Shown here in pieces: positions 1 to 11,115 of a stretch of DNA of 64,000 nt (its first letter is position 1; every line of letters begins with the position of its first letter). The notes beneath the pieces were generated by a model. That model did not search any database and was not told the DNA's origin. It saw only the letters and a list, made by a program, of their open reading frames with translations. The translations under genes were made by a program, and so were the position numbers. Source of the DNA: Enchytraeus crypticus (taxonomy: Eukaryota > Annelida > Clitellata > Enchytraeida > Enchytraeidae); assembly GCA_905160935.1 (NCBI GenBank), contig CAJHZI010000882.1:1783501-1847500 (forward strand), in the 5' to 3' direction.

Positions 1-34
1 CCAATGAATGTCCGTGATTTTACTTTCTCTAACC
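1..34 (-). repeat. Fragment of the SINE-B core
   Basis: The first bases of the window match, in reverse, the SINE-B core (taaaatctcggacattcac). The rest of the copy lies outside the window or was replaced by the LINE that follows. Confidence 0.4.
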
Positions 35-117
35 ATTATTGCGCTATTATTGCGCTATTAACCAACATTAGCGCTATTGAATGTATCAATAGCGCAATGG
101 TTAAAGGTGTCGATTTC

Positions 118-1100
118 TTCATGGATGTCTGTCAATTTCTTAGCGCTCAATCCATCCAAGACTGAGTTTGTGCTATTTGGGACACCTCAACAACTGTCAA
201 AACTGAATGAGGCTTCCCTCTCTCTCACGTCTGACTAGGCCATCACACCTGTTTCTTCTGTCAAGAGCCTCGGTGTCATCCTCGACCAGCATCTCGCATT
301 CCACGATCACATCACCAAAACTTAACAGGCTTGCTTCTTCCACATCAGAGATCTGCGTCGAATACGACCATATCTTACCGTTGAGACCACTTCTACCATC
401 GGTGCGGCTCTCGTGCAATCCAAACTGGACTACTGTAACTCCTTGTTTCTGAATCTCCCAAGCTGTGAGATTGACAGATTGCAGTTCATCCAAAATTCCC
501 TTGCACGTGCAGTCTTCCGCCGCTCCAAGCAATCCCATGTGACTCCTCTCTTGAAGTCTCTGCACTGGCTTAAAGTAGTAGAGAACGCATTGTTTACAAG
601 GCGGCTTCTCTGACAAACAAGTCTATTACTACCCCAGGCAAAGGTTAAATGTCCCACTTAATACAAGTGAGGCAGCCTTCCTCCATACAGTCATCCACTA
701 GGTCCTTTAAGCTAATCACTTTAGAGCGACCTAGCATCCCTTCTCGCAGTAAGCTCTCCAAGCGCTCCTTCCAGCACACTGCTCCTCAGATCTGGAATTC
801 TCTTCCTTCCACTTTACCCTCATCTTCTGCTGATCATCCTTTCCTTTAATATGAACAGTTTCATAGACGGTTGAAGGCTTTTCTTTTTGACCACTCATAT
901 TCAACCTTTGCACATGAACTGAGACCAACACGTAGACCTCCATTCCACTAGTACCCTTCCTCGGATCGAACTCCCGGATTTTGGCTCACCGTTTTTGGAC
1001 CCCACACTCTGCTCATCGGATTTGATTTGGTACCACAGTGCTCAATGTTGTCATTGACGACAGTAGCACTCTAATTTTGTTTGTTGTTGTTGTTGTTGTA
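118..1100 (+). pseudogene. CR1-like LINE, 3' part (reverse-transcriptase C-terminus and tail), decayed
   Basis: Reading through several frame changes and stops gives the C-terminal part of a non-LTR reverse transcriptase: KTEFVLFGTP, then VKSLGVILDQHLAFHDHIT, then the diagnostic SKLDYCNSLFLNLP (about 418-460), LKSLHWLK, and APQIWNSLPSTL near 780-830. The 3' UTR ends in a (GTTGTT)n tail at 1080-1098. Solitary copies of this tail recur at least eight times in the window. The frame changes show it cannot encode an active protein. Confidence 0.8.
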
Positions 1101-1305
1101 GATAACGTCATGAAGAATTAAACGATAGACCCTGAGGTGAATTGAACCCTCCTGGGTTCGAATCCTAGCCGCGCTGATCTGAGAGTAAAATCTCGGACAT
1201 TCACTGGACTGGCTATACGGAAAATGGACAAAATTGCCTAACGGATTTAACATGTGGTATTAAAAGTGATAGATATCAACGTAGTTGATCATTTCACTGT
1301 AATGT

Positions 1306-1335
<30 letters not shown>
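1101..1335 (+). mobile_element. tRNA-derived SINE (family B), 5'-truncated
   Basis: Starts within the tRNA-like head (aacgtcatgaag), contains the box B gggttcgaatcc, the core gatctgagagtaaaatctcgg, the 3' part with gttgatcatttcact, and ends in (ATT)n. It abuts the LINE tail directly, as if inserted into it. Confidence 0.75.
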
Positions 1336-1337
<2 letters not shown>

Positions 1338-2206
1338 TTCAGAAAAAAGTAAAAATTAATTAGATCTGTTTGATCACCTTCACTTTTCAGAATTATAATT
1401 ATTGTAACAAATTAACAATAGCAAAGTATTTTATAAATTGTATGCTTTGTGTTAAATTTGTGTTGCAGTAAATTGTAGACATCAAGGCTTTACAGTCAGT
1501 AAAAAATAAGTTGTTTCATTTGTTGTAAAAAATCAACATTTTTATATATGTTTATATATTTTTCGGAAAAACAACTCTGATGAATTAGTAAACAAAGATA
1601 AAACAGAGAAAGTAGCAATATCAAATAAAAATGTAGACATAAATTGGAAAAAGAACCTTAATATTTAGTTAGTATGTTAGATACAGAAAATGATACAATT
1701 CAGACGAAAATACTAACTGTGATGGCATTTAATAAATACAGATCGAAATTAACTAATAAAAAACTAAATCTTAAAGTTAGCATAAAAGTCTTTAATACTT
1801 ATATTAAATCTGTATTTGTATATAGACCTTTTATAATGTAGCAGTAACTCAGGTAGCAGTAACTTAGGTTATTAGCTGCTAATAATTAAATGATTGGTTC
1901 ATATTCTGGACTGCCCAGTCACTGATAGTTTTTCAAATAATTGATGTTTTTTGATTGAGGGAGTAACTCTGTTCACATAATAAACAAAGCCTAATGGGAG
2001 AGCGGTAAGGGGAGTATGCTTATATTTCGGGCTGGCAATATTATATTTATTCCCATATATTTATTATGTTTTTCGTCATTTACTAACAGAATGGTGTTTT
2101 AAAAATTACAAAAAAATTATATCCATTACTTATCAAATGATGATAAACATATGTCTTAATTTACATTTAATATATGTCTATATTGATTATCTAGAGAGGA
2201 TAAAAG
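1336..2206. other. AT-rich unique DNA, no gene seen
   Basis: No open frame, repeat or RNA gene can be supported here. Confidence 0.5.
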
Positions 2207-2442
2207 TAAACACGCATTATAGTGAAATGATCAACTATGTCGATATCTATCACTTTTAATACCACATGTTTAATTCATTAGGCAATTTAGACCATTTTCC
2301 GTATAACCAGTCCAGTGAATGTCCGAGATTTTACTCTCAGATCAGCGCGGGCGGGATTCGAACCCGCGAGAGTTCAATTCACCTCAGGATCTGTCATTTA
2401 AAACTTCATGACGTTACCCCTACGCTATTGAGACATTCTACA
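2207..2442 (-). mobile_element. tRNA-derived SINE (family B), near full length
   Basis: In reverse this has box A-like tagcgtaggggtaacg, box B gggttcgaatccc, the shared core and the tail. It is inverted relative to the copy at 1101-1335, with about 0.9 kb between them. It lies upstream of the RING-Kelch gene. Confidence 0.8.
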
Positions 2443-2799
2443 TGTTACATGGATATGTTACATTTTTACGATAAATTACGTTGCAGTTGCCTGCCAAAAA
2501 ACAATTAAGTTTATGATTATATGGTGGCGCCTCCTAGCGAAAGAAAAAATATAGAGTGTGATTTTTCAAAGTAAACACCTTTTATGTAAGGTCTATAATA
2601 GTGAATTATGGGTAGTAACAAAAAGCATTGAAAACGACATAGACATTTTCCGTAGAAAACTACTAAGAATCTCCTAAAAAAATTCTGCAACTGCAACAAC
2701 ACTGGTAATAAATAATTCTGAGGAAATAAAATATCAACTATTGTGCATTTTCATTCTAATTCTTTTCTTTACCATAAATGTTATTTTTTTATTTTGCAG

Positions 2800-3020
2800 A
2801 TCACTATATCCTGCAATGGAAAATTCAGGGCTTAAACAAGAAGATGTTAAAGCTATGATAGAATGTCGTCTATGTCTCTCTACCATTAAGCAACCCAAGT
2901 GTCTTCCATGCATCCATACGTTCTGTCAGGATTGCCTGCAGCAGTATGTGGATGTGAATGATACTGGTGATGATCTTCCATGTCCTATCTGTCGTGAGAA
3001 GTTCAGTATTCCACCTCAAG
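2800..3020 (+). CDS. RING exon of the RING-Kelch gene
   Basis: The exon runs from the acceptor attttgcag to the donor CAAG|GTGTAG at 3021. The ATG at 2816 starts the sequence MENSGLKQEDVK, and all eight zinc ligands of the RING are in this exon. The 16 bases before the ATG are also open in the same frame, so coding from an upstream exon cannot be ruled out. Confidence 0.8.
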
Positions 3021-4678
3021 GTGTAGTATCATAGCAACACTAGTATCATAGCAACACTAGTATCATAGCAATACTAGTATCATAGCAACACTAGTATCAT
3101 AACAACACTAGTATCATAGCAACACTAGTATCATAACAACACTAGTATCATAACAACACTAGTATCATAGCAACACTAGTATCATAGCAACACTAGTATC
3201 ATAGCAACACTAATATCATAACAACACTAGTATCATAGCAACACTAGTATCATAACAACACTAGTATCATAGCAACACTAGTATCATAGCAACACTAGTA
3301 TCATAGCAACACTAGTATCATAGCAACACTAGTATCATAGCAACACTAGTATCATAGTAACACTAGTATCATAACAACACTAATATCATAACAACACTAG
3401 TATCATAACAACACTAGTATCATAACAACATTAATATCAAAGCTACACCAATATCAAAGCTACACTAATAGCATAACAACGCTAATATTATAACAACACT
3501 AATATCAAAGCTACACTAATATCATACTAACACTAATATCATTGCAAAACTAATAGTGTATTGTTATGATATATTATTACTCATGATGTCAAAAAACTAA
3601 AAGCTAAAAAAAGCTAGTGTTAATGTCAGTTTTTTCACTCTAAAGCTATGTCAGTGACGGGCGAGCCCAGGATTTGAACCCCGCACATACTGTTCCGCAG
3701 TCGAATACCTTGCCGACATAGCCACTGGCTGAAGTCGTTAAAGTTATGTTTATTTTTGTTATAGATGAAAAGGTTCTCGTGATGTTGGGACTTGGCTCAC
3801 TGGACGACGGTACTACAGTGACAATCAAACAATGTATTTACAAGATTAGTTTAGACAAACCAGACTCAGTACAGGTCATCGACTCTACACCAGCCTATTT
3901 AGGTAGGCAGTCACCAGTCTGTGTGGTGAGTAACAACCTGTATGCTGTGGGTATTGGAAGAGCTTGTAACGAGCTGTGGAAGTGGTCAGCTAGTAGAGAC
4001 GAGTGGACGAGATATAGGGACATGCCGTCAGGTAGACGTAGAGACTGTGTCACTGCTGTACAGAACAAGATTTACGTGTTCGGAGGCTTGGATGTTAGTG
4101 ATAAGGGACCACTTGATAGTATTCTCTGTTATGATATCAACTCTGACACGTGGACTAAAGCTGGTAAACTTTCTCACGTTGTTAGGTGCGCTGCCTGTGT
4201 GACCTACAAGCACTGTGTGTATGTGTTTGGTGGCATTGGTGAAGATAATTTGGATGTCAGTCACGTGCAGATCTACGACACATCAACAGGTGGAGTCTCA
4301 CTCGGTTCTAATCCAATGCCTGAAGCAAGTAGTCTAGTAAGAGTTGTGTTGTGGAGTTCCAAGGCTTTATTTGTGGGATGCTACACTTGTTACGTGTATG
4401 ACCTTGAGTCAAACACGTGGCTGGAGAGAGAGAGATTTAAGACAAATGTCGCTTACTTTGGTTTAACTCTGGATCATGACAACACACTCTACATCTCAGG
4501 AGGTGGCACAGACAATGCTGGTTTGTGGACATGTAGGGATGATGTGATGAGTTTATCAGTGGAGGACTTTTTGTCAGATAACAATGGAGCTGAATGGAAA
4601 CCTCACTCATCTCTTCCTGCTCGTGGTTTTGTAGAAGCTTACAGTGACAAGCCTCTTTATGTAACAAGACACGCTTAA
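2816..4678 (+). CDS. RING-finger plus Kelch-repeat protein, probable E3 ubiquitin ligase (2 coding exons)
   Basis: Joining 2816-3020 to 3765-4678 gives an open frame of 372 residues. Exon 1 ends one base into a codon (CAA G|GTGTAG) and exon 2 supplies the last two bases (ttgttatag|AT GAA), so the phases match. Residues 17-59 form a C3HC4 RING finger: C17, C20, C32, H34, C37, C40, C56, C59. From about residue 70 the protein is Kelch-like, with blades visible around IYVFGG (170-175) and VYVFGG (220-225), each followed by a conserved tyrosine or tryptophan stretch such as NSDTW. RING domains recruit E2 enzymes and Kelch propellers usually bind substrate, so a ubiquitin ligase with a Kelch substrate arm is the likely role (inference). 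No B-box or coiled coil lies between them, unlike TRIM proteins. A strong acceptor (attttgcag, to 2799) sits 16 bases before the ATG, so a further 5' exon must exist upstream and could add residues. An AATAAA lies at 4979. Confidence 0.85.
3024..3556. repeat. 17-bp minisatellite in the RING-Kelch intron
   Basis: Tandem copies of tagtatcatagcaacac, about 30 units. The first two thirds are nearly perfect, with sites alternating between atagc and ataac; the last units are diverged. The array begins at the splice donor itself. Confidence 0.9.
3590..3733 (-). mobile_element. tRNA-derived SINE (family A) in the RING-Kelch intron
   Basis: In reverse: tRNA-like head gccagtggctatgtcggcaa, box B ggggttcaaatcc, then gctcgcccgtcactgacat and the tail with ttaacactagc. 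Other copies occur at 16620, 41845, 49665 and 59595. Confidence 0.75.
3765..4678 (+). CDS. Kelch exon of the RING-Kelch gene
   Basis: One long exon of 914 bases encodes the whole Kelch part and ends at TAA (4676-4678). The acceptor is tttttgttatag, to 3764. A frame stays open upstream across the acceptor (from 3746), but those codons are intron. Base composition is visibly richer in G and C than the flanks, as expected for true coding sequence. Confidence 0.85.
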
Positions 4679-4684
4679 GTTTAA

Positions 4685-5314
4685 TTTTATAAGTCTATTT
4701 TTCACAGATTGTCGTTGAATAACATCGCAATTAGTAGCAATACTGATTACGCAAAGCGCACTACTTCATTACAAGGTACTGAGCAGTGAGTTAGTAGTAC
4801 CCTGAGCAGTGAGTACTAACTCGTAGGCCTCCTTGTTAGTCTTAGCTCGTCATATGCGTGGTAGGCCTATTATTAATATTCTCAGTATTCGTTATGCTCC
4901 TTCATATGCTTATCCTAGAAGACATGTGAGATATTTGCTTACAGTCTATCAAATATGTTCAAATGTTTTATCATTTTAAATAAACATTACTTTTTAAATA
5001 GAGTTTCTTATTTTGTTAAATACTTGAAATAATCTTGTACGCAGTGTTAGTTGACGTTGATCTGTTATTTAGTCTATAACTTATTACTGTTTTTATGCTA
5101 TAACATTTAACTTATTAATATTTCGATGCCTAGCACATACAAACCTGTGATAGAAATAATATTTTTATGTAACTTTTAGTCTTATATGCCCAAAATTGAT
5201 CTGGATTCAACCAAACATTACATTTGAATCATAAAATCTTATATTGGTTGATCCTTTTGCCTTAACTTTATTCTGACTATGTATTCATAGATCAATTTGT
5301 TTAGTTGATTGATA
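4685..5314. other. 3' flank of the RING-Kelch gene, no further gene seen
   Basis: Contains the 3' UTR to about 5000 and then AT-rich DNA. A short direct repeat around gagcagtgagt(tag)tac lies near 4780-4820. Confidence 0.5.
4979..4984 (+). promoter_or_regulatory. Poly(A) signal of the RING-Kelch gene
   Basis: AATAAA about 300 bases after the stop codon of the RING-Kelch gene. It is the first canonical hexamer downstream, so it is the likely 3' end signal. Confidence 0.5.
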
Positions 5315-5445
5315 CCTTTGGACTGATTTTCTGAATTTTGGAATTTGCACCGTTTTTGGACCTTCCTTTTGCGCACCGGTTTGAATTTGACGCAATATTA
5401 CTTGATGTTGTCATTAATGACAGCAGCACTTTCAATATTATGTTA
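5315..5445 (+). repeat. Solitary CR1-like LINE tail (GTT family)
   Basis: Matches the 3' UTR of the LINE at 118-1100: tttgcaccgtttttggacc, then ttgatgttgtcattaatgacagcagcact. No coding part is attached. Confidence 0.65.
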
Positions 5446-6127
5446 TATAATCTGACAATTCAGAAATCTAACATAGTAGGTAAATAAATAAAGTAACTTC
5501 TCATCTGACCACAATTCATTGCTATATACTGAACAAGTTAAATTACCGCAATAAATAAAACATCATAATCCTAATTACTAAATAAAGAACATTTGATTAT
5601 AAAAGAGATAATTATTTAGCATATGAGAATTATCAGTGCAATTGATAAACTATATTAAAGGTAACCTATATATTCGATATTGTTATGGTTACCTTCCTTA
5701 GGCCTATATGAGCAATTATAATCATTAAATTGTATGTTTATCATACGTGCTGCAGTGCACCGTAGCCTAGAAGATTATTAGTAATAGCGGTTTTGCTATT
5801 CGTACTAGCTGCTACTAACTACGCGTATTACCTCACATATTTTGATCTTTTGTGGTAGCCTTCCTTTTTTTGCTGGCTTTTTACGAATGTATGCATTTAC
5901 TGTTATTTGTGTCGAAATAAATAAGTGAAGCAGTTTGAAGGTATAAATAAATATTTAGCTATAAATATTAGTTCCAAAGACATACTAGAAAATTAATAAA
6001 TATATCGCAAATAGCAATTGTAGAAGGCCTATTGATTTGTAGTTATTTACATTGTTGATTGTATTGATCTCCTTGTTGTACTAGGACTGAGTATGATAGT
6101 GATAAGTACTTGGACTGTTCAAGTGTA
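5446..6127. other. AT-rich unique DNA, nothing recognised
   Basis: No repeat or open frame that can be supported. Confidence 0.5.
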
Positions 6128-6552
6128 GCACAATATATTGTTAATCTTTGCTCATATCTTTATGAAGCTCAATATATTGTTAATCTTTGCTCATATCTTT
6201 ATGAAGCTCAATATATTGTTAATCTTTGCTCATATCTTTATGAAGCTCAATATATTGTAATCTTTGCTTTGTTCTTTATGAAGCTCAATATATTGTTAAT
6301 CTTTGCTCATATCTTTATGAAGCTCAATATATTGTAATCTTTGCTTTGTTCTTTATGGAGCTCAATATATTGTTAATCTTTGCTCATATCTTTATGAAGC
6401 TCAATATATTGTTAATCTTTGCTCATATCTTTATGAAGCACAATATATTGTTAATCTTTGCTCATATCTTTATGAAGCTCTATATATTGTAATCTTTGCT
6501 CATATCTTTATGAAGCTCAATATATTGTAATCTTTGCTTTGTTCTTTATGTA
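6128..6552 (+). repeat. 39-bp minisatellite
   Basis: About eleven units of caatatattgttaatctttg followed by ctcatatctttatgaagct, with a 38-bp variant carrying ctttgttcttt. The 39-bp period equals 13 codons, so it creates an accidental open frame at 6110-6337. Confidence 0.9.
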
Positions 6553-6562
6553 GATTAATATA

Positions 6563-6778
6563 CAGTGCCGTAGCTAGCACTCCACGTGCCCAACGGCCGG
6601 GGGGGGGGGCGAAGAAAAGGGGGTCCCGGATGATCCAACATAGCAAATTTTATTGCGCAAGAAACTACATGTAAATATCTCCCAAATAAAATTTAGCCTA
6701 CATGTATATAGCGGGGTCCAGTTTTTTTGAGGGTCTGTGTCCCCTTGGCCTCCTATGTATGTCCTTGATCCAGATACA
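6563..6778. mobile_element. Possible hAT-like element remnant
   Basis: Starts with cagtgccgtagctagcac, which resembles the terminal sequence of hAT-type elements, and has the G-rich and C-rich tracts seen in the other copies. The far end is not clear, so it is probably truncated. Confidence 0.35.
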
Positions 6779-6789
6779 AGGAATATAAA

Positions 6790-6972
6790 AGTAGTTCAGT
6801 GACAAGTGAAGCCTCATTAATGTCTAGGACCTTGCTACTCCTCAGCACATTTCTTTTGCAGATTGGTGTGGGTGAATTGATCTGTAGTGATGTGTGCTGT
6901 GAGGACGTCCCTGACATCATTCATGGTTAAGGAAACAGACATTAAACTTCTATTATTATTATTATATATTTT
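6790..6972 (+). repeat. LINE 3' tail with (ATT)n end
   Basis: Has cctgacatcattcatggtta then gaaacagacattaaact and (TTA)n. A second copy lies at 33500-33660. The layout parallels the (GATT)n LINE tails at 18990 and 22880 and suggests related CR1-like families. Confidence 0.6.
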
Positions 6973-7308
6973 TAATTTAATAAATTTAAGTCAAACAATT
7001 TTACATTAACATATAATAAGTGTTACCAATTATGGTCTTGTGATAGAAATTAAAGTCAAGCCATTATTCGACATTACATTTACCATTTTCTACTATGGGC
7101 CTATGCATAGACAATTCTTAAAATCATTTAGGGATTTAGCAATTCTAAGGAGCAACACACTGATTTTTTATATCTTTCAGCTTTGAAACGAATGGAATTT
7201 AAATAAATGGTTTTACCATTATTCCTAGCAACACCTTTTTTGAAATGGAAACATTCATTTGACTTTAGATCAACTAAGTTGAAAATTATTTTGTAATACA
7301 TGCATAAG

Positions 7309-8014
7309 CAGTGGAGGATCCAGGGGGCCCGCTCCCCCTTAAGCCCGCCAAAAAAAGTTGTATATTTTCACTCAACATTTCTATGGCAATTTCTATGTGC
7401 AAATATGTTTGTACGGGCAGTGGTTGGGGGGGGGGGGGGGGGGGAAGGGCCCATATATTTGGTAGGTCTATACTAGGAGCTCTGTTTAATGGATGGAGGC
7501 CCGAAAAATGTTGACCGTTTCACTAGCTCTCAATTTTCGCATTAACACTATAAGAAGAAAAAGGGTGTTAGTAAAAAATGTGAACTCTGTCCCGTAGTAG
7601 TTGTGCATAGTTGGCTTAGTAGGGCGTGCTTAAGTCCCTCCCAGCCAAGGCTGGGAGGGACTTAAGCACCCCTACCGCCAAAATTAGGTCATTTTTGCAA
7701 TTCGTCGAGATCCGCTGAGTTTCTTCGAAGGTGAAAAAATTAACCTGCCTTTTTCCAAAACAAATGTACGATTTTAGGCATTTTAGGTTTTCCGCTGACT
7801 TTAGCACGGGTATAAGGGGGGGGGGGTTAAGATCCGGGGATATATTCACTTTATGAGCCGAGAGCAGGGGTGAACAAAATTATAAGCCCCCACCCTCACA
7901 GCTTCTTTTCTGGTTGCGTCACATATACCTCAGAAGGCATGGCGTAAGCAAAAAATGTGTACACTCTCAAAATAAATTCGGCCCACCCTTAAAAAATTCT
8001 TGGATCCGCCCCTG
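7309..8014. mobile_element. Non-autonomous hAT-like DNA transposon
   Basis: Terminal inverted repeats CAGTGGAGGATCCAG at the left and, read in reverse, CAGGGGCGGATCCAAG at the right. Flanked by an 8-bp target duplication, tgcataag at 7301-7308 and tgcattag at 8015-8022 (7 of 8 match). The interior of about 0.7 kb has long G and C runs and no transposase. Confidence 0.75.
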
Positions 8015-8049
8015 TGCATTAGTTTACATTTAGTCGGCGTTGTTCCAAA

Positions 8050-8921
8050 GACTTTTTTTCTACACTGTGTTTTTTATAACTGATACCCCAAATTGTTTTA
8101 ACAATAAAGTCGTAAGAACTGAACCGATGTTCTTGAAATTTACAATACTTGACCAGCAGCCAATTCTACCAAACATGGAGAAATTTCGTTTGAATATCTT
8201 TAATAACATGAAAGTTATAGTTTTGTGAATAGGAATGGGATCAGATATTTCCAGTTCAGGATTAGGGGCGTGTTATATGCAGCTTGAAATTATCTCTATA
8301 AATATAATAGCGAACACGCCACAAAATTTCAGCTAACGCTATTTGGAAGAGTAATCACTTCTTTGTAAAATGAGGTAAAATACGTGCTGATATGTTCTTA
8401 AATGACAAAGTTATTGAACTTTTAATGCATGCCTTGCATGTCTGGGTACAAATGCTATCACAGCAGCCACTGCAGTCGCGTCCTCTAACGCCACAGTTAA
8501 AATAACTTCTTCGTTTATTCTCTTCATGCAATGCATGCATAAAAAGTTCAATAACTTTGTCAATTAAGAACATATCAGCACGTATTTTACGTCGTTTTGA
8601 AAAGAAATGATTGCTCTTCAAAATAGCATTAGCAGAAATTTTCTATTGAGTGTTTGCTCGTATTTTATAGAGATAATATACGCTAAATGTAACACGCCCG
8701 TATTCCTATAATGGAAATATCTTATCTGACCCCACTTCTATTCACAAAGCTATAACGTTCACGTTTTTAAAGTTATTCAAACGTAATTTCTCTATGTCTT
8801 GAAGAATTGGCTGCTAGTCAAGTGCTGTAAATTTCAAGAACATCGGTCAACTTCTTACGACTTTATTGTTAAAACAATTTGGGGTATCAGTTATATAAAA
8901 CACAGTGTAAATTTTTTAGTC
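8050..8921. mobile_element. Fold-back (large palindromic) element
   Basis: Two arms of about 390-397 bases (8050-8440 and 8525-8921) are imperfect inverted copies, separated by an 84-base loop. The outer ends read gactttttttctacactgtg and, in reverse, gactaaaaaatttacactgt. Long matching stretches such as aaagtcgtaaga / tcttacgacttt and cagcacgtattttac line up in order along both arms. No protein is encoded. Confidence 0.8.
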
Positions 8922-8925
8922 TATC

Positions 8926-9235
8926 TGGACAATGAAGCCCAAAGTGAAGAGGCTTAATGAGTCTTTTTTGGACTGATTCGATTGAAGCAATTTCCGACAT
9001 TGGGACCATATCGACGTTTGAGCTGTAGTCAAGGAAAGGCCTAACAAAAACTGCAAATGCTCTAAATAATATACCTTTATCTTTTGACTTTAATAATTAA
9101 AGATTACGGATGCCTTTCTTCTAGCTTTATTACACATAGCATTTATGTGGGAAGAAAAAGAGAGATCATGAGAAATTTTAACCCCTAGGTCCATTACTTT
9201 TGTTACCCTTAATATTATCTAATGAATATGCCATG
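8926..9235 (-). pseudogene. Non-LTR reverse-transcriptase C-terminal remnant
   Basis: In reverse it reads, with stops and shifts, DLGVKISHDLSFSSHINAMC, then AFAVFVRPFLDYSSNV and IESVQKRLIKPL. This is the usual end of a jockey/CR1-type reverse transcriptase. It differs from the other LINE families in this window. Confidence 0.65.
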
Positions 9236-9258
9236 GACCTGCAATACATGTTACACTT

Positions 9259-9336
9259 AGAGAATAGATAGAGAGACAGAGAGAGATAGAGCAGAGAGAG
9301 ACAGACAGACAGAGAGAGAGAGAAAGAGAGAGCGAG
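9259..9336. repeat. (GA)n-rich tract
   Basis: Impure gagaca/gaga microsatellite. Confidence 0.7.
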
Positions 9337-10544
9337 AAATCATTTATACCATATTGAAAGTTTCAATAGAATACGGTCTTCTGCGAAGTTATAAAAATTG
9401 AGAGTATTTAGAATAAGTATTTTAAGTATTTAAAATCGTTGCAGTAAAGGACAAGCTTTTTTAAAAGAATGAGTTTAAGCGAAGAATAGGCCTACAGGCT
9501 ACATGTACTTCGAATATGGAAACTTTTCGGCTACTAGGTTTACTACGGTACTATCCTATTTTTGTTTAAATATGGTTTACTCTTATTTCCTTTAAATTTC
9601 GCCTGCGTTAATTTAAATTTCATTTGATTATCAAGTGCTCTTAAATTTCGTTGAGTGGATGTAATGATCATGATTGTTTTGTTTCAAAACATTCAATTAT
9701 ATTCTGCTCATTTTTTGTTTATCACAATGACATTCTGAAAATTTTCGAGGATAAATTTAGGGCTATATTGACTAGTTAAAAGCTAAGCAGATGGCGAGAT
9801 ACAAACCTTCAAAGCCGTATCTCTCCAAGTAAGACATAAATTTAGAAGTAGGCATAATGTAAATATGACAATTGTAAATATTTAGATATGATAAAATTTC
9901 TTATATAAATGCATTTTCAAAATTACATAATGAAATTCTTACCTTTTAACTTCTGTAGAGTAAGAATTTTATTGTTTATTTTGAAAATTCATTTATTTTT
10001 ACGTCAGGTTTCAATGCCATTAAGTGCGCTTAGAACAGAATGCTATCAAATTTCTATTAGGCCTATATATTAAATGTACTGTATGTTTGTGAAATTTCTA
10101 TTACATATTACATACTGTATATATCTGTGTATTACATGTCTGTTAATACAAGTGTTTTTATCGCTACAGGAGCGCTTTATGAACCTATTTTGTTCAACAT
10201 TCCTTTACATGCCTTAGCAAGTAAACCGTGATTCAGGCATACCAAGGAAAATGTTAAGCAGCTTTAGATACTTATATATTATAGATTTTGCATGTTGCAG
10301 TATATTTTATATACAGTGTATGAATCATATGATTGCAGGTCTGCATAATATTATATAGTGTGTTTTAATCACGACTATCACGTTATTTGGGTATACGTGT
10401 ACATGTATAAGTGCTAAATAAGTTTTCTCGCCAAACAATTACACCTGAGCATACTTATTTGTAATCATTACTTAATATATTATAATAATATATTAACGAG
10501 TGACCCTTCAGATTTCAGATCCTACACTCTGACCTAACTAAGCC
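9337..10544. other. AT-rich unique DNA, nothing recognised
   Basis: No open frame above background and no repeat family seen elsewhere in the window. Confidence 0.5.
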
Positions 10545-11115
10545 CTGGTCACTTGTCCCACAATCAGTAACACTTATCCCACAATCAGTACACTTATCCC
10601 ACAATCACTAACACTTATCTCACAATCAGTATCACTTATCCCACAGTCAGTATCACTTATCCCTCAATCAGTATCACTTATTCCTCAATCAGTAACACTT
10701 ATTCCTCTATCAGTATCCCTTATCCCACAATCTGTATCACTAATTCCTCCATCAATATCACTTATTCTTCAATCGGTATCCCTTATTCCTCAATCAGGAA
10801 CATTTATCCCACAATCAGTGCCATTTATCGCACAATCAGTAACGCTTATTCCTCAATCAGTATCCTTTGTCCCACAACCTGTATCATTTATTCCTCAATC
10901 AGTGTCACTTATTATTCAATCAGTATCACTTATTACTCAATTAGTTTAACTTATTCATTAATTTGTATCGCTTATTCATCAATTAGTATCACTTATTCCT
11001 CAATCAGCATCACTTATTCCTCAATCAGCATCACTTATTCCTCAATTAGTGTCACTTATTCATGAATCAGTATCATTTATTCCTCAGTCAGTGTCACTTG
11101 TTCCTCAAATATTCT
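10545..11115. repeat. 20-21-bp minisatellite
   Basis: Tandem units near cacttattcctcaatcagta, about 27 copies, quite diverged. Early units carry tatcccacaatcagta. Confidence 0.85.

Noticed and set aside
2340..2380. True tRNA gene (clear box B)
   Set aside because: The tRNA-like part is joined to the core and tail of a repeated SINE and does not fold into a full cloverleaf by inspection. The same holds for the other SINE heads.
3024..3556. CRISPR-like array
   Set aside because: Units are directly adjacent with no spacers, and the DNA is eukaryotic.
6110..6337. Open frame with repeated AQYIVNLCSYLYE
   Set aside because: It follows from the 39-bp minisatellite (13 codons per unit) and is broken by the 38-bp variants.
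7616..7849. Possible transposase frame inside the hAT-like element
   Set aside because: No catalytic or dimerisation motif, and the three copies do not share the frame.
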